Shown in pieces: positions 35,945 through 42,736 of a DNA stretch of 64,000 nt. The notes beneath the pieces are model-generated. The model was not told where the DNA came from and ran no database searches. It saw only the letters and a program-made list of their open reading frames with translations. Position 1 is the stretch's first letter. Each line of letters starts with the position of its first letter. Origin of the DNA: Aeoliella mucimassa (lineage in GTDB: Bacteria > Planctomycetota > Planctomycetia > Pirellulales > Lacipirellulaceae); the NCBI RefSeq assembly GCF_007748035.1, contig NZ_CP036278.1:5022001-5086000 (forward strand), given 5' to 3'. The translations under genes and the position numbers were made by a program.

Positions 35945-37099
35945 ATGGTTTTGCGATTTACGCTTAGCTTTGTGCTACTCACACTGTTCGGAGCTTCGGC
36001 TGCGAATGCCCAACAACCGAGCGAGTCGCCTTCGCCGGCTACTCACGAGATGGCTCCGGCAACCGACGCCAGCCACGCTGGGCATGAGATGGCTGAAGAG
36101 CCAAAGCAGGCCCTCCCCGGCCCTCACGGCGGTGTCGTGAGTCAGGCAGGCGACTTCCAGTTTGAGACACTGCTCGAATCGGGAGGTATCCATCTATTTG
36201 CCTACAATGCCCAGGGGCAACCGCTTGATGTTCAGCAAGTTCGCGGGGCGGCCACCCTGCAGTTGAAGGGCGACGCGAAGCGCTACCGCTACGACCTCTA
36301 TCCCGAGGTGGAGCAGGACAAATCGGCCAAGTCGCTGAGTGTTTCGGTCGACTTGAGTCGTGTAGCAGGTCGCGAAGGTGAGCTGACGTTCCAACTGGCA
36401 GGCCTGGCGAGTTCGAATCGTCGCCCGGTGTCGTTCTCGACCCCGTTTGTGGGTCCGCTTTCCGAAGCACAGAAAACGGCAGCAGCCATCGCCGCCCAAG
36501 GTATCTGCCCTGTTAGTGGACAGCAACTCGGCTCGATGGGCGAACCGATCGCCGTGACCGAAGGCGAGCAGACCATCTACGTCTGTTGCGCGGGCTGTGT
36601 CAACAAGGTAAAAGCCGACTTTGCTACGTACCTGAAGAAGATCGAGCAAAAGATCGTCGCCGCGCCGGCAACCGAGGCCGACGCCGAAGCGATCAAACTG
36701 CAGAAGACCTGCCCGGTGACCGAGGCTCCTCTTGGATCGATGGGATCGCCGATCAAAGTGACCGGGCTTGATCGCGATGTCTATCTCTGCTGCCAAGGTT
36801 GCCTGAAAGCACTGGAGAAATCGCCCGAGAAGTACCTGGCAAAACTTCCTCCGCTGCCTACTCCGAAGCCGGTAGTGGTCCTGGCAACGAAGGACGACGC
36901 GGCCTTTGTCGCAGCACAGAAGCTCTGTCCGGTAATGGATGAACCGCTCGACGCGATGGGCGGTCCCTACAAGACCGTTGTCGAAGGCAAGGTTGTTTAT
37001 CTTTGCTGCCCTGGTTGCGCAAAGATGCTCAACGCTGAGCCCGAGAAGTACCTAGCCAAGCTGAAGGAGCAGGGTATCACCCCGCCTGCGGCCAAGTAG
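35945..37099 (+). CDS. Exported protein with three YHS-like metal-binding repeats
   Basis: The 384-residue product has a signal peptide (residues 1-22), a His/Met-rich linker (HEMAPATDASHAGHEMAEE) and a beta-rich domain. Three repeats of about 70 residues follow, each with CPV near the start and a CC.GC motif: CPVSGQQLGSMG/YVCCAGC, CPVTEAPLGSMG/YLCCQGC and CPVMDEPLDAMG/YLCCPGC. These resemble YHS or TRASH domains that bind copper or zinc. It lies 47 bases after the pump gene and probably supplies or buffers metal in the periplasm. Each repeat ends in a PEKYLAKL-like helix. Confidence 0.8.
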   Translation: MVLRFTLSFVLLTLFGASAANAQQPSESPSPATHEMAPATDASHAGHEMAEEPKQALPGPHGGVVSQAGDFQFETLLESGGIHLFAYNAQGQPLDVQQVRGAATLQLKGDAKRYRYDLYPEVEQDKSAKSLSVSVDLSRVAGREGELTFQLAGLASSNRRPVSFSTPFVGPLSEAQKTAAAIAAQGICPVSGQQLGSMGEPIAVTEGEQTIYVCCAGCVNKVKADFATYLKKIEQKIVAAPATEADAEAIKLQKTCPVTEAPLGSMGSPIKVTGLDRDVYLCCQGCLKALEKSPEKYLAKLPPLPTPKPVVVLATKDDAAFVAAQKLCPVMDEPLDAMGGPYKTVVEGKVVYLCCPGCAKMLNAEPEKYLAKLKEQGITPPAAK

Positions 37100-37120
37100 C
37101 TGCAAGCGCAACTACGAAAC

Positions 37121-37155
37121 AGGGGCAGAGCCAGGCCATGGCCTACTCTGCCCCT
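37121..37155 (+). terminator. Terminator after the metal-efflux operon
   Basis: AGGGGCAGAG and CTCTGCCCCT form a 10-bp stem with an inner GGCC/GGCC pairing, 22 bases past the stop codon. There is no T-run after it, so efficiency is uncertain. Confidence 0.6.
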
Positions 37156-37470
37156 GATTAATGAATAACCATGGTTACAAGTTTGGAAACCAACTTGCCA
37201 TAACAGACCAATCGAACGGAACCATCGTGGTCGGTTCGCTGTGCGATAGCAATTCCGGATGCCCCGTGCATTCTCAAGGAATGCGCAGGACTTTCCACAA
37301 AGCTCCACTGACTGCCCCAACTTCCCCCGTCATGGAGCCTGATCCTGAAACGCTGCAAAATCTGGTGCAGCAATCGTCGGAATGGTACGGAACTGCACCT
37401 CGCCTGGTACCGACTGAACCCCACGAATCGCCAAAAAGGGATATGCCCAAGGCGAAACACCGTTCACAAC

Positions 37471-37525
37471 TAGCCGAGGCGGGACTCGAACCCGCACGTG
37501 GGTTACCCCACACTGGATTTTAAGT
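37471..37525 (-). repeat. Displaced 3' half of tRNA-Leu(UAA): left attachment site of the island
   Basis: Bases 37,471-37,498 are identical to the acceptor/T-arm part of the intact tRNA-Leu (48,638-48,665). Bases 37,510-37,525 repeat its anticodon-side segment (ACACTGGATTTTAAGT). Between them the variable arm differs but still folds (GTGGG-GTAA-CCCAC on the minus strand). The 5' half is absent. This is the original chromosomal 3' end left behind when the element inserted. Confidence 0.88.
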
Positions 37526-37618
37526 GTACTGAATGTACGTTCAGGTTACTGCCATGCACTCCAGGCTCGCGTTTTTTGCTCTCTTTTCACGTTCTGAGCG
37601 ATGCAAAAAACTGATTTC

Positions 37619-37639
37619 AGGTAACACCCAAGGTAACAC
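37619..37639 (+). promoter_or_regulatory. Paired AGGTAACAC repeats near the left end (candidate integrase arm sites)
   Basis: Copies at 37,619-37,627 and 37,631-37,639, 12 bases apart start to start, about 93 bases inside the left core repeat. The same pair and spacing occurs near the right end. Confidence 0.55.
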
Positions 37640-37771
37640 TTGGAGTCGCTATCGCAAGTGGTTGGCGGTGCCGGTCGTTATTACGATTGCCCCCCCATGC
37701 TTGACGCTAGCTAGGAACACCTGTTACATTCCTTGCCGCAACAATTTGGTAGCAGCGGCACCTGACTTAAC

Positions 37772-37813
37772 AAAGCCACCAGAGTTCCCACGTGGAACCC
37801 TGGTGGCTTTTTT
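37772..37813 (+). terminator. Bidirectional-looking terminator near the left end of the island
   Basis: AAAGCCACCAG...GTTCC, a 5-base loop, then GGAAC...TGGTGGCTTTTTTT. The stem is strong, and a T-run follows on the plus strand and an A-run precedes it. It shields the island genes from chromosome-side transcription. Confidence 0.8.
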
Positions 37814-37959
37814 TATTGCCTACTCAGTAGCCCACCGAAGCGATTTTTGTTTTTGAACTTTAAGTGTCGAGATTTTGAGATTTGCGCCGAAAGAGCGTAA
37901 GAGGTGCTTACGGAAGCGCCACCAACAACACCACCAATACTTGCAAGGGAGTTTGGGTA

Positions 37960-38193
37960 ATGCCAAGGAAACTCACAAACCAGAAAGCGATCGGAATCGA
38001 CCCGCGAATGCGTTACACGCTCTTGGGATTCAAGCAGGCGGCTGGCGTGGGCGACAAGCTGATTCTCGCAGCGGCGAAAAAGGGTGTCTCGCTTCGCAAG
38101 AAGCGGATTGGCAAGCGGGTCTACATCGACGGCGAGGACGCGATTCGTTACCTCGACGAACTCGAAAAGTTACCAAAGCCGATTTGCGGGTGA
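37960..38193 (+). CDS. Excisionase-like HTH protein, 77 residues
   Basis: The ATG at 37960 is chosen because AGGGAG precedes it by about eight bases. The protein is small and basic, with a winged-helix DNA-binding region (FKQAAGVGDKLILAAAKKG) and the typical recognition wing KKRIGKRVYIDGEDAIRYLD of MerR/Xis-like proteins. Position at the far end of the element from the integrase fits a recombination directionality factor, but a regulator of the adjacent initiator gene is also possible. Confidence 0.6.
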   Translation: MPRKLTNQKAIGIDPRMRYTLLGFKQAAGVGDKLILAAAKKGVSLRKKRIGKRVYIDGEDAIRYLDELEKLPKPICG

Positions 38194-38202
38194 GGGCTGA
38201 AC

Positions 38203-38241
38203 AAAAAAACCCCGCCGAGTGAGTGGAACACCTCGGCGGGG
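38203..38241 (-). terminator. Hairpin with minus-strand T-run between the Xis-like gene and the initiator gene
   Basis: CCCCGCCGAG and CTCGGCGGGG form a 10-bp stem; the A7 run on its left gives T7 on the minus strand. It would stop a transcript coming leftward out of the initiator gene, as an antisense copy-control RNA might. On the plus strand it lacks a T-run. Confidence 0.7.
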
Positions 38242-38275
38242 CGAACATCGTGTAGCACACGGAGTGTAGCAGACC

Positions 38276-39310
38276 ATGGGCATTGATGCTAGCCAAAAGC
38301 CGCTAGATTTTGAGTCTAGGAAGCGCGAACGGTATGTGATGCTTGAATCGGCGTTACGAATTTCTGGTGCGTCTGCAAAGGTATGGGCGTTGATCCGAAC
38401 GATCGAGAGCGTTTGTGGCAGCACGGGAAAGCCCCTTAGGTGGAGCTACCAAACGATCGCGGAGAAACATGGTTACTCACGGTCGACCGCGAAGCGTGCT
38501 GTTGCTGACGCGATAAAGTCTGGCTTGGTCACTCTGACCACCGGAACTAACTATAACGGATCCCAAGCTGCCAACGAGCTCTCAATCGACTGGAATGCGG
38601 TTCGTCATCTTGCGATTAATCGCAGTGCCGAATACTCGCATCAGAGAGAATACAACCGCACCACTTCGACACCGGTAAAGGCACCGGACCACAGTGACCA
38701 CCCCCCGGGTCAACTTGACCCCCCGGGGGGTCAGATTGACCCTACCCCCCGGGTCAATTTGACCCTACCCCCGGGTCAGATTGACCCCCCCTATATAGGA
38801 ATAGATACAAAAGAAACCTCCACCACCACCGCAGACGACTGGGAGGAGGTGGAGGGGGAGGTTTTCAAGGCGGGTGTAAACGATGCAAGCAGATGCACTG
38901 CCGATGCTCGATCGAATGGCTCCCCCCCATCACAGGTTCGCGAGGTGCTTGCCTGGTGGAAAGAACACCGCGGTGGCTTCGACCACCCAGAAGCTGCTCT
39001 CTACAACCGCATTCGAAGATGCGAGCCAAGTACCGACGCCGATCAAGGCTGGCCCTCGTGGCGAGACGGGTACACACCACCAGAGGTGGAACGATCAAAG
39101 CAGGAGGAAGCTCGCTGGCGAATGCTTCATCAGAAGTGGGGCCCGGTTATTGAAGGTTGGGACAAGCGCGAGAAACGACGGTGGGCCGAACGGGTTGTGG
39201 CTGACCACCCTGAACACAAAGGGGATGGAAAGCAAATCTATCGATCCATCGTGCAAATCTTGGAAAGCGATTCCGATTACTCACCAGTGCCACAAACGGT
39301 TGAAATCTGA
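38276..39310 (+). CDS. Lambda-O-like replication initiator with an in-gene origin
   Basis: A 344-residue protein. The N-terminal half has a winged-helix region (SYQTIAEKHGYSRSTAKRAV, then ADAIKSGLVTL) like the origin-binding domain of phage O-type initiators. The centre (residues about 140-170) is a Pro/Gly/Asp repeat, PPGQLDPPGGQIDP, that is the translation of four DNA palindromes at 38,707-38,787. The C-terminal half (AWWKEHRGGFDHPEAALYNR; RRWAERVVADHPEHKG) is not recognised and may contact the replication machinery. The stop overlaps the next ATG (TGATG). Assignment rests on the architecture, not on a database match. Confidence 0.6.
   Translation: MGIDASQKPLDFESRKRERYVMLESALRISGASAKVWALIRTIESVCGSTGKPLRWSYQTIAEKHGYSRSTAKRAVADAIKSGLVTLTTGTNYNGSQAANELSIDWNAVRHLAINRSAEYSHQREYNRTTSTPVKAPDHSDHPPGQLDPPGGQIDPTPRVNLTLPPGQIDPPYIGIDTKETSTTTADDWEEVEGEVFKAGVNDASRCTADARSNGSPPSQVREVLAWWKEHRGGFDHPEAALYNRIRRCEPSTDADQGWPSWRDGYTPPEVERSKQEEARWRMLHQKWGPVIEGWDKREKRRWAERVVADHPEHKGDGKQIYRSIVQILESDSDYSPVPQTVEI
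38707..38816 (+). other. Candidate origin of replication: four palindromic iterons plus an AT-rich tract
   Basis: GGGTCANNTTGACCC occurs at 38,707-38,721, 38,728-38,742, 38,751-38,765 and 38,773-38,787. Start spacings are 21, 23 and 22 bases, about two helical turns, and each is preceded by a C-run. An AT-rich stretch beginning CTATATAGGAATAGATAC follows at once (38,791-38,816). Phage lambda's origin has the same plan: four dyad iterons and an AT-rich region within the O gene. Confidence 0.7.
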
Positions 39311-39552
39311 TGGTTAGAACTCTGAGCGTGCTTCCCAACGACGTAGATCCCTTTCACAGAGATCACTACGCACAGGTTAGGAAGCTTGGCCGCGACGAAG
39401 CTGAAACACTTCTGCGAGACAACTACCCATTGGTTGCGAGTGCGATCTTGAACAGTTGGCCACCGAACGAGCCACCAAAGGGAATCGCGTTGGCTTCATT
39501 GCTGGGAATTATCTCGAACAGGGCCGAACCCGTGTCCAGGTGGAAGCGATGA
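39310..39552 (+). CDS. Hypothetical protein, 80 residues
   Basis: Not recognised. It is coupled on both sides: its ATG shares a base with the initiator stop (TGATG) and its TGA overlaps the next ATG (ATGA). The product is small, soluble and helical (VRKLGRDEAETLLRDNYPLV). By position it could be a helicase-loader-like partner of the initiator, but the sequence gives no ATPase motif to support that. Confidence 0.6.
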   Translation: MVRTLSVLPNDVDPFHRDHYAQVRKLGRDEAETLLRDNYPLVASAILNSWPPNEPPKGIALASLLGIISNRAEPVSRWKR

Positions 39553-40148
39553 ACAACACGAGCAGCAAGCAACTAGTTTTCGTTGGCGACGTCGGCCGCG
39601 GCGAGGCTGCAGGCGAGGTTTTTCAGGAGTGGCACCCGTCGCTCGACGTGCTTCGAATGAGTGGCACGATTGATTTCGATCGGTGGGTGGAAGCGGCTGA
39701 CCTGATTGAGAGCTTCACGCGGCCGACGTTTATCGTTTTCGACTCAGCCACCCAAGCCACGCAGGGATTCGCGTTCGCTCGTCAGGAAATCGACTGGCTG
39801 CGAGATCTACGCAAGCTTCCGGTTGGCCTGTTGCTTCGTAATGGTAGCGGCTACGGGCTCGAGTTGGCCACCCTCGCAGATGTAGTGTTCATCGTGCCGG
39901 AATCAACGGTTGGTATGACCGCAGCGCGCACGCTCGACGCCGAGCTGGCAACCGGCTGGCGGTGGCACGACGCCCAGGTGCCCGGCCCCGGTGTCGGCTG
40001 GCAGGTGTCACGCGAACGATTGTTGTGGCTGCGGGACAATCGCATCGGCGCGGAGTTGGCCGAGTCGTTGTTCGGCCTGTTGCTTTCCCGAGATGAAGCG
40101 TTTGCATTCGAAACGTTCACCGAAGTTACGCGAGGTAATTCACAATGA
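39549..40148 (+). CDS. ClpP/crotonase-fold protein, probably catalytically inactive S49 relative
   Basis: The start at 39549 (ATGA overlap, AGGTGG upstream) gives 199 residues. The run FIVFDSATQATQGFAFARQE, then LRKLPVGLLLRNGSGYGLEL and ATLADVVFIVPESTVG, follows the same fold order as the next gene's S49 domain. However, the conserved SPGG oxyanion motif is replaced by SATQATQG, and the nucleophile region AYW is replaced by GYGLE. It may be a structural or regulatory partner of the active protease. It overlaps the protease start by four bases. Confidence 0.55.
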   Translation: MNNTSSKQLVFVGDVGRGEAAGEVFQEWHPSLDVLRMSGTIDFDRWVEAADLIESFTRPTFIVFDSATQATQGFAFARQEIDWLRDLRKLPVGLLLRNGSGYGLELATLADVVFIVPESTVGMTAARTLDAELATGWRWHDAQVPGPGVGWQVSRERLLWLRDNRIGAELAESLFGLLLSRDEAFAFETFTEVTRGNSQ

Positions 40149-41065
40149 AACACGAATTGGCAGCAGTGCTGCCGGCCGCGGCGGCTGAACTTCAAGAAGC
40201 GTTGGCGATTTCGCCAACGCACCAGGTTGTGCGTTTTCGCGAGGACTCGAAGCTGGTCGCCACCTGCTGGGTCGAAGGCGTGTTGACGCCTTGGTATCTG
40301 GAGCGGGTGCGCGAGAGGCTGTACTCGATTCTGCGTAATGATGCTGTTGGCCATGTGATAATTCGCATGAGTTCGCCGGGTGGTCTAGTCGCAGGCGTGC
40401 CTGAAACGGCCGACTTGGTGCGAGAGTTCAGCGAAGCGAAAGCGGTAACTGTTATAGCAAGTGAGTACCTAGCGAGCGCCGCCTACTGGATCGCTTCGCA
40501 AGCCACCACAATCATCGCTTCGCCTTCAACGGTGGTGGGCTCCGTTGGTGTGATTTCGGTGCTCACCGATTCGAGCGCCGCTTATGAAGCGGCTGGCATT
40601 AAAGTGATTCCGGTTGCCTCGGCAAATGCGAAGCATCGCGGAATGCCCGGCGTGCCTGTCACTGAGGGCGATATCGAAGCGGTTCGCGCACAGGTCGAGG
40701 AAGTTAGCAGATGGTTCCTGCAATACATCAATCGCGTGCCTCCCAAGTGCAGCCGACGCCGCATGACTTCCGACCAGGTACTGAATGCGATTTCCGCCGA
40801 AACCTACTATGCAGAGGAAGCGTTGAAGCGGGGCTTCGTTGACGAGGTGGCAGCCCCCGAGCAGGCCATCGCGGCGGTACTCGCGAACGACAAGCACGCC
40901 GACCTCCGCGGCAAGGATGCTTACGACAAGTACGCCGAGCTGGCTCTCGCCGCGCACCCCGGCGTTGACTTTTTGGCAGACCTCAGTGAATCACAGGAGG
41001 CTGCTTTGCGACGCAAATACCCAACACTTGCCGAAGCTGCCGACGACTACCGGCGGCTCCACTAG
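40145..41065 (+). CDS. S49 (SppA/phage prohead) family serine protease
   Basis: A 306-residue protein with the S49 signature: oxyanion motif RMSSPGGLVAG (about 74-84), nucleophile Ser111 in LASAAYWIAS, then SPSTVVGSVGV. A Lys (about 163, AKHRGMPG) is in the position of the general base. No signal peptide or membrane anchor is present, so it is not the signal-peptide peptidase SppA and fits phage-type prohead/scaffold proteases such as lambda C. It follows the inactive-looking paralogue with an ATGA overlap. No capsid gene is seen in the island, so the substrate is unclear. Confidence 0.82.
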   Translation: MKHELAAVLPAAAAELQEALAISPTHQVVRFREDSKLVATCWVEGVLTPWYLERVRERLYSILRNDAVGHVIIRMSSPGGLVAGVPETADLVREFSEAKAVTVIASEYLASAAYWIASQATTIIASPSTVVGSVGVISVLTDSSAAYEAAGIKVIPVASANAKHRGMPGVPVTEGDIEAVRAQVEEVSRWFLQYINRVPPKCSRRRMTSDQVLNAISAETYYAEEALKRGFVDEVAAPEQAIAAVLANDKHADLRGKDAYDKYAELALAAHPGVDFLADLSESQEAALRRKYPTLAEAADDYRRLH

Positions 41066-41109
41066 AAAAAGCAAATCACTCTCCCCCCCACCACTACAAG
41101 GATTGAAGA

Positions 41110-42084
41110 ATGGGAAACGCAACAGAAACCAAGCCCGCCGGCAAACGAGAAAAGCCTGTCACTGACGAGGCCACTGCGATCGTCGAATCGGAACGCCACA
41201 ATGAGTTGATAAGGCTTGTCGCACTGGAGCAACTGTTGGATGAGCTGGTGGACCGTCACGATGGTAATTTTGTATCTGGCGAGCTGATCGTCACGCCTGC
41301 TGAGTGGTCCTTTTTAAAGTCGCACCAAGTACAACACCTCCAGAGGAAGGTCGAGAGCGTCCACGAATTGGCGATGCTGCTTCGCTCGCGAGCAGGCACC
41401 ATGCGAATGCTCGAAGAACTCGGCGGCGACTACAACGCAGTCGTTGCTGCGAAGGCAGAACTCGACGCCGCCGAGAAGACCCTCGCGAATACCAGAGCCG
41501 AAATGGAAGACCTTGATGTTACCGAGGGGTCGCGCGAGCCGGTGCTCGCGCAGCAGGCAAGTTCGCTTGCAAAAAAGCTGCGAGAGCTGGTAGCGATTCG
41601 CGATAAAAAGAGAGCCGCATTTGAGAGTGTTCAAAGTTGTTATGAGCGGCTTCTCGAAAGGGCACCTCAGCCGCTTCGCGACAAGGTCGCGTTCACGCGG
41701 CGTGAACTAAAGGCAGAGTTCTCCGAGCTATTCATATTGAAAGATGAAATCGAGCAGCACAAAGGTTGGGTTTCAATCGAAGGATCGCAATCACTTCGGC
41801 GTTGGGCGAGTACCGGCGGCCACGCTTTGATCGTTTGGGAAGCGGTTCGATTATATTGCCCGGCAGCGATCGATGAACGAGAAAAAAATAACCCCAAGCT
41901 AGATGGCGAGGTATGGATTGCCTGGCTGAATGAAATCGAAGCGGCGCTGCCTGAAAAGATCGAACGCAGAGATCAACTGCAGGCCGAGTTCGACGAAAGA
42001 GCGCTGGCAGCTCGCGAGCCGATCCATGCGTGGATGAGAATGAAGCGGCTTGAAGTGTCTATGATCGCCGACGACTCCGAGTAA
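41110..42084 (+). CDS. Coiled-coil protein, 324 residues
   Basis: Not recognised. Long charged helices dominate (DAAEKTLANTRAEMEDLDVT; RRELKAEFSELFILKDEIEQ; EIEAALPEKIERRDQLQAEF). There are no membrane segments or Cys motifs. It lies 44 bases after the protease gene in the same direction. By position it may be a scaffold-like substrate of the protease, which is inference only. Confidence 0.65.
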   Translation: MGNATETKPAGKREKPVTDEATAIVESERHNELIRLVALEQLLDELVDRHDGNFVSGELIVTPAEWSFLKSHQVQHLQRKVESVHELAMLLRSRAGTMRMLEELGGDYNAVVAAKAELDAAEKTLANTRAEMEDLDVTEGSREPVLAQQASSLAKKLRELVAIRDKKRAAFESVQSCYERLLERAPQPLRDKVAFTRRELKAEFSELFILKDEIEQHKGWVSIEGSQSLRRWASTGGHALIVWEAVRLYCPAAIDEREKNNPKLDGEVWIAWLNEIEAALPEKIERRDQLQAEFDERALAAREPIHAWMRMKRLEVSMIADDSE

Positions 42085-42136
42085 AGCAAAACAAACCACT
42101 CCCCCCCACTTTGTTACACAGAGAGAGAAAAAAGAC

Positions 42137-42334
42137 ATGTTTGCATTTCCAACAAAAGCATCGATCGAAGCTACCCCTGAAGCGGACCGGAAGGCGAAGC
42201 TGGTAGCCATCGCGACCGCGTACCAGCAGGAGAAGAACTGCCGCTGGAGCGAGGCTTGCCTTGAGGTCAAGAGGCGGTACGGCGGGGTTGCGTGTGACGC
42301 GTTCAGCGCGCCTGCCCCGAAGGCGTTTCGGTAG
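42137..42334 (+). CDS. Small hypothetical protein, 65 residues
   Basis: Not recognised. A short helical protein (EADRKAKLVAIATAYQQEKN, WSEACLEVKRRYGG) resembling small phage structural-region proteins in its amphipathic repeat and ACLEV motif. The ATG has a purine-rich leader (GAGAGAGAAAAAAG). It lies in the same transcription unit as the preceding gene. Confidence 0.5.
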   Translation: MFAFPTKASIEATPEADRKAKLVAIATAYQQEKNCRWSEACLEVKRRYGGVACDAFSAPAPKAFR

Positions 42335-42736
42335 TCGTGGTGAGTGTGGCGGCGGCGGGCTGGCTCTGCTTTGGTCGGACAGGTGTGAGCCACCCGCTGC
42401 CGTTTGAATTCACCAGCGGGCTGCTATTGCGTTGGGTTGACGAAAAGGGCTCAGGTGATGAGCCAAAGCAAAAGCCAACGCGAGGCGTTGGCAGGCGAGC
42501 TGTGGCGAGCCCTGGGGCACCCCCCACCCCCCCCGGGGGCCAAGGGTCCTTTGCCGCCCCCCCTCCCGCAGTGGGCTCCGCCCGCAATCGCGGCACTTTT
42601 ATTTGTTCGAGGCAGAGAGGGTAAGTAAGTAAGTCGGCGCGGCGAATGCCCCCAAAAGGGCGTTTTCTCTGGGATTCCAGCACTTACACCCCGCCGAATC
42701 ACTTACTTGCAGAGGCTCTTAGAAAGGATTCCAGCC
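42335..42736. other. Gap upstream of the tape-measure-like gene
   Basis: About 400 bases rich in C and G homopolymer runs (42,519-42,560). It contains a possible 56-codon frame at 42,458-42,628, with a Pro-rich product and GGTG before the ATG but no recognised family, and the multi-branched inverted repeat listed separately. In tailed phages a pair of frame-shifted chaperone ORFs sits here, but no slippery heptamer is clear. Confidence 0.45.
42625..42710 (+). repeat. Multi-branched inverted repeat before the tape-measure-like gene
   Basis: GTAAGTAAGT (42,625-42,634) and CGGCG (42,635-42,639) pair with CGCCG (42,692-42,696) and ACTTACTTGC (42,701-42,710). Two small hairpins are enclosed: GCCC-CCAAAA-GGGC, followed by GTTTT, and CTGG-GATT-CCAG. 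It could be a terminator or a regulatory leader. Confidence 0.5.

Noticed and set aside
37161-37523. 120-codon plus-strand frame ending AGLEPARGLPHTGF
   Set aside because: Its C-terminus translates the antisense of the displaced tRNA-Leu remnant, a well-known annotation artefact.
38707-38787. Possible CRISPR-like repeat array
   Set aside because: The repeats are short palindromes at 21-23 base spacing with no spacers and no cas genes; iterons explain them better.
42451-42702. 83-codon minus-strand frame
   Set aside because: Low-complexity Gly/Pro translation of C-runs; opposite to the island's transcription.
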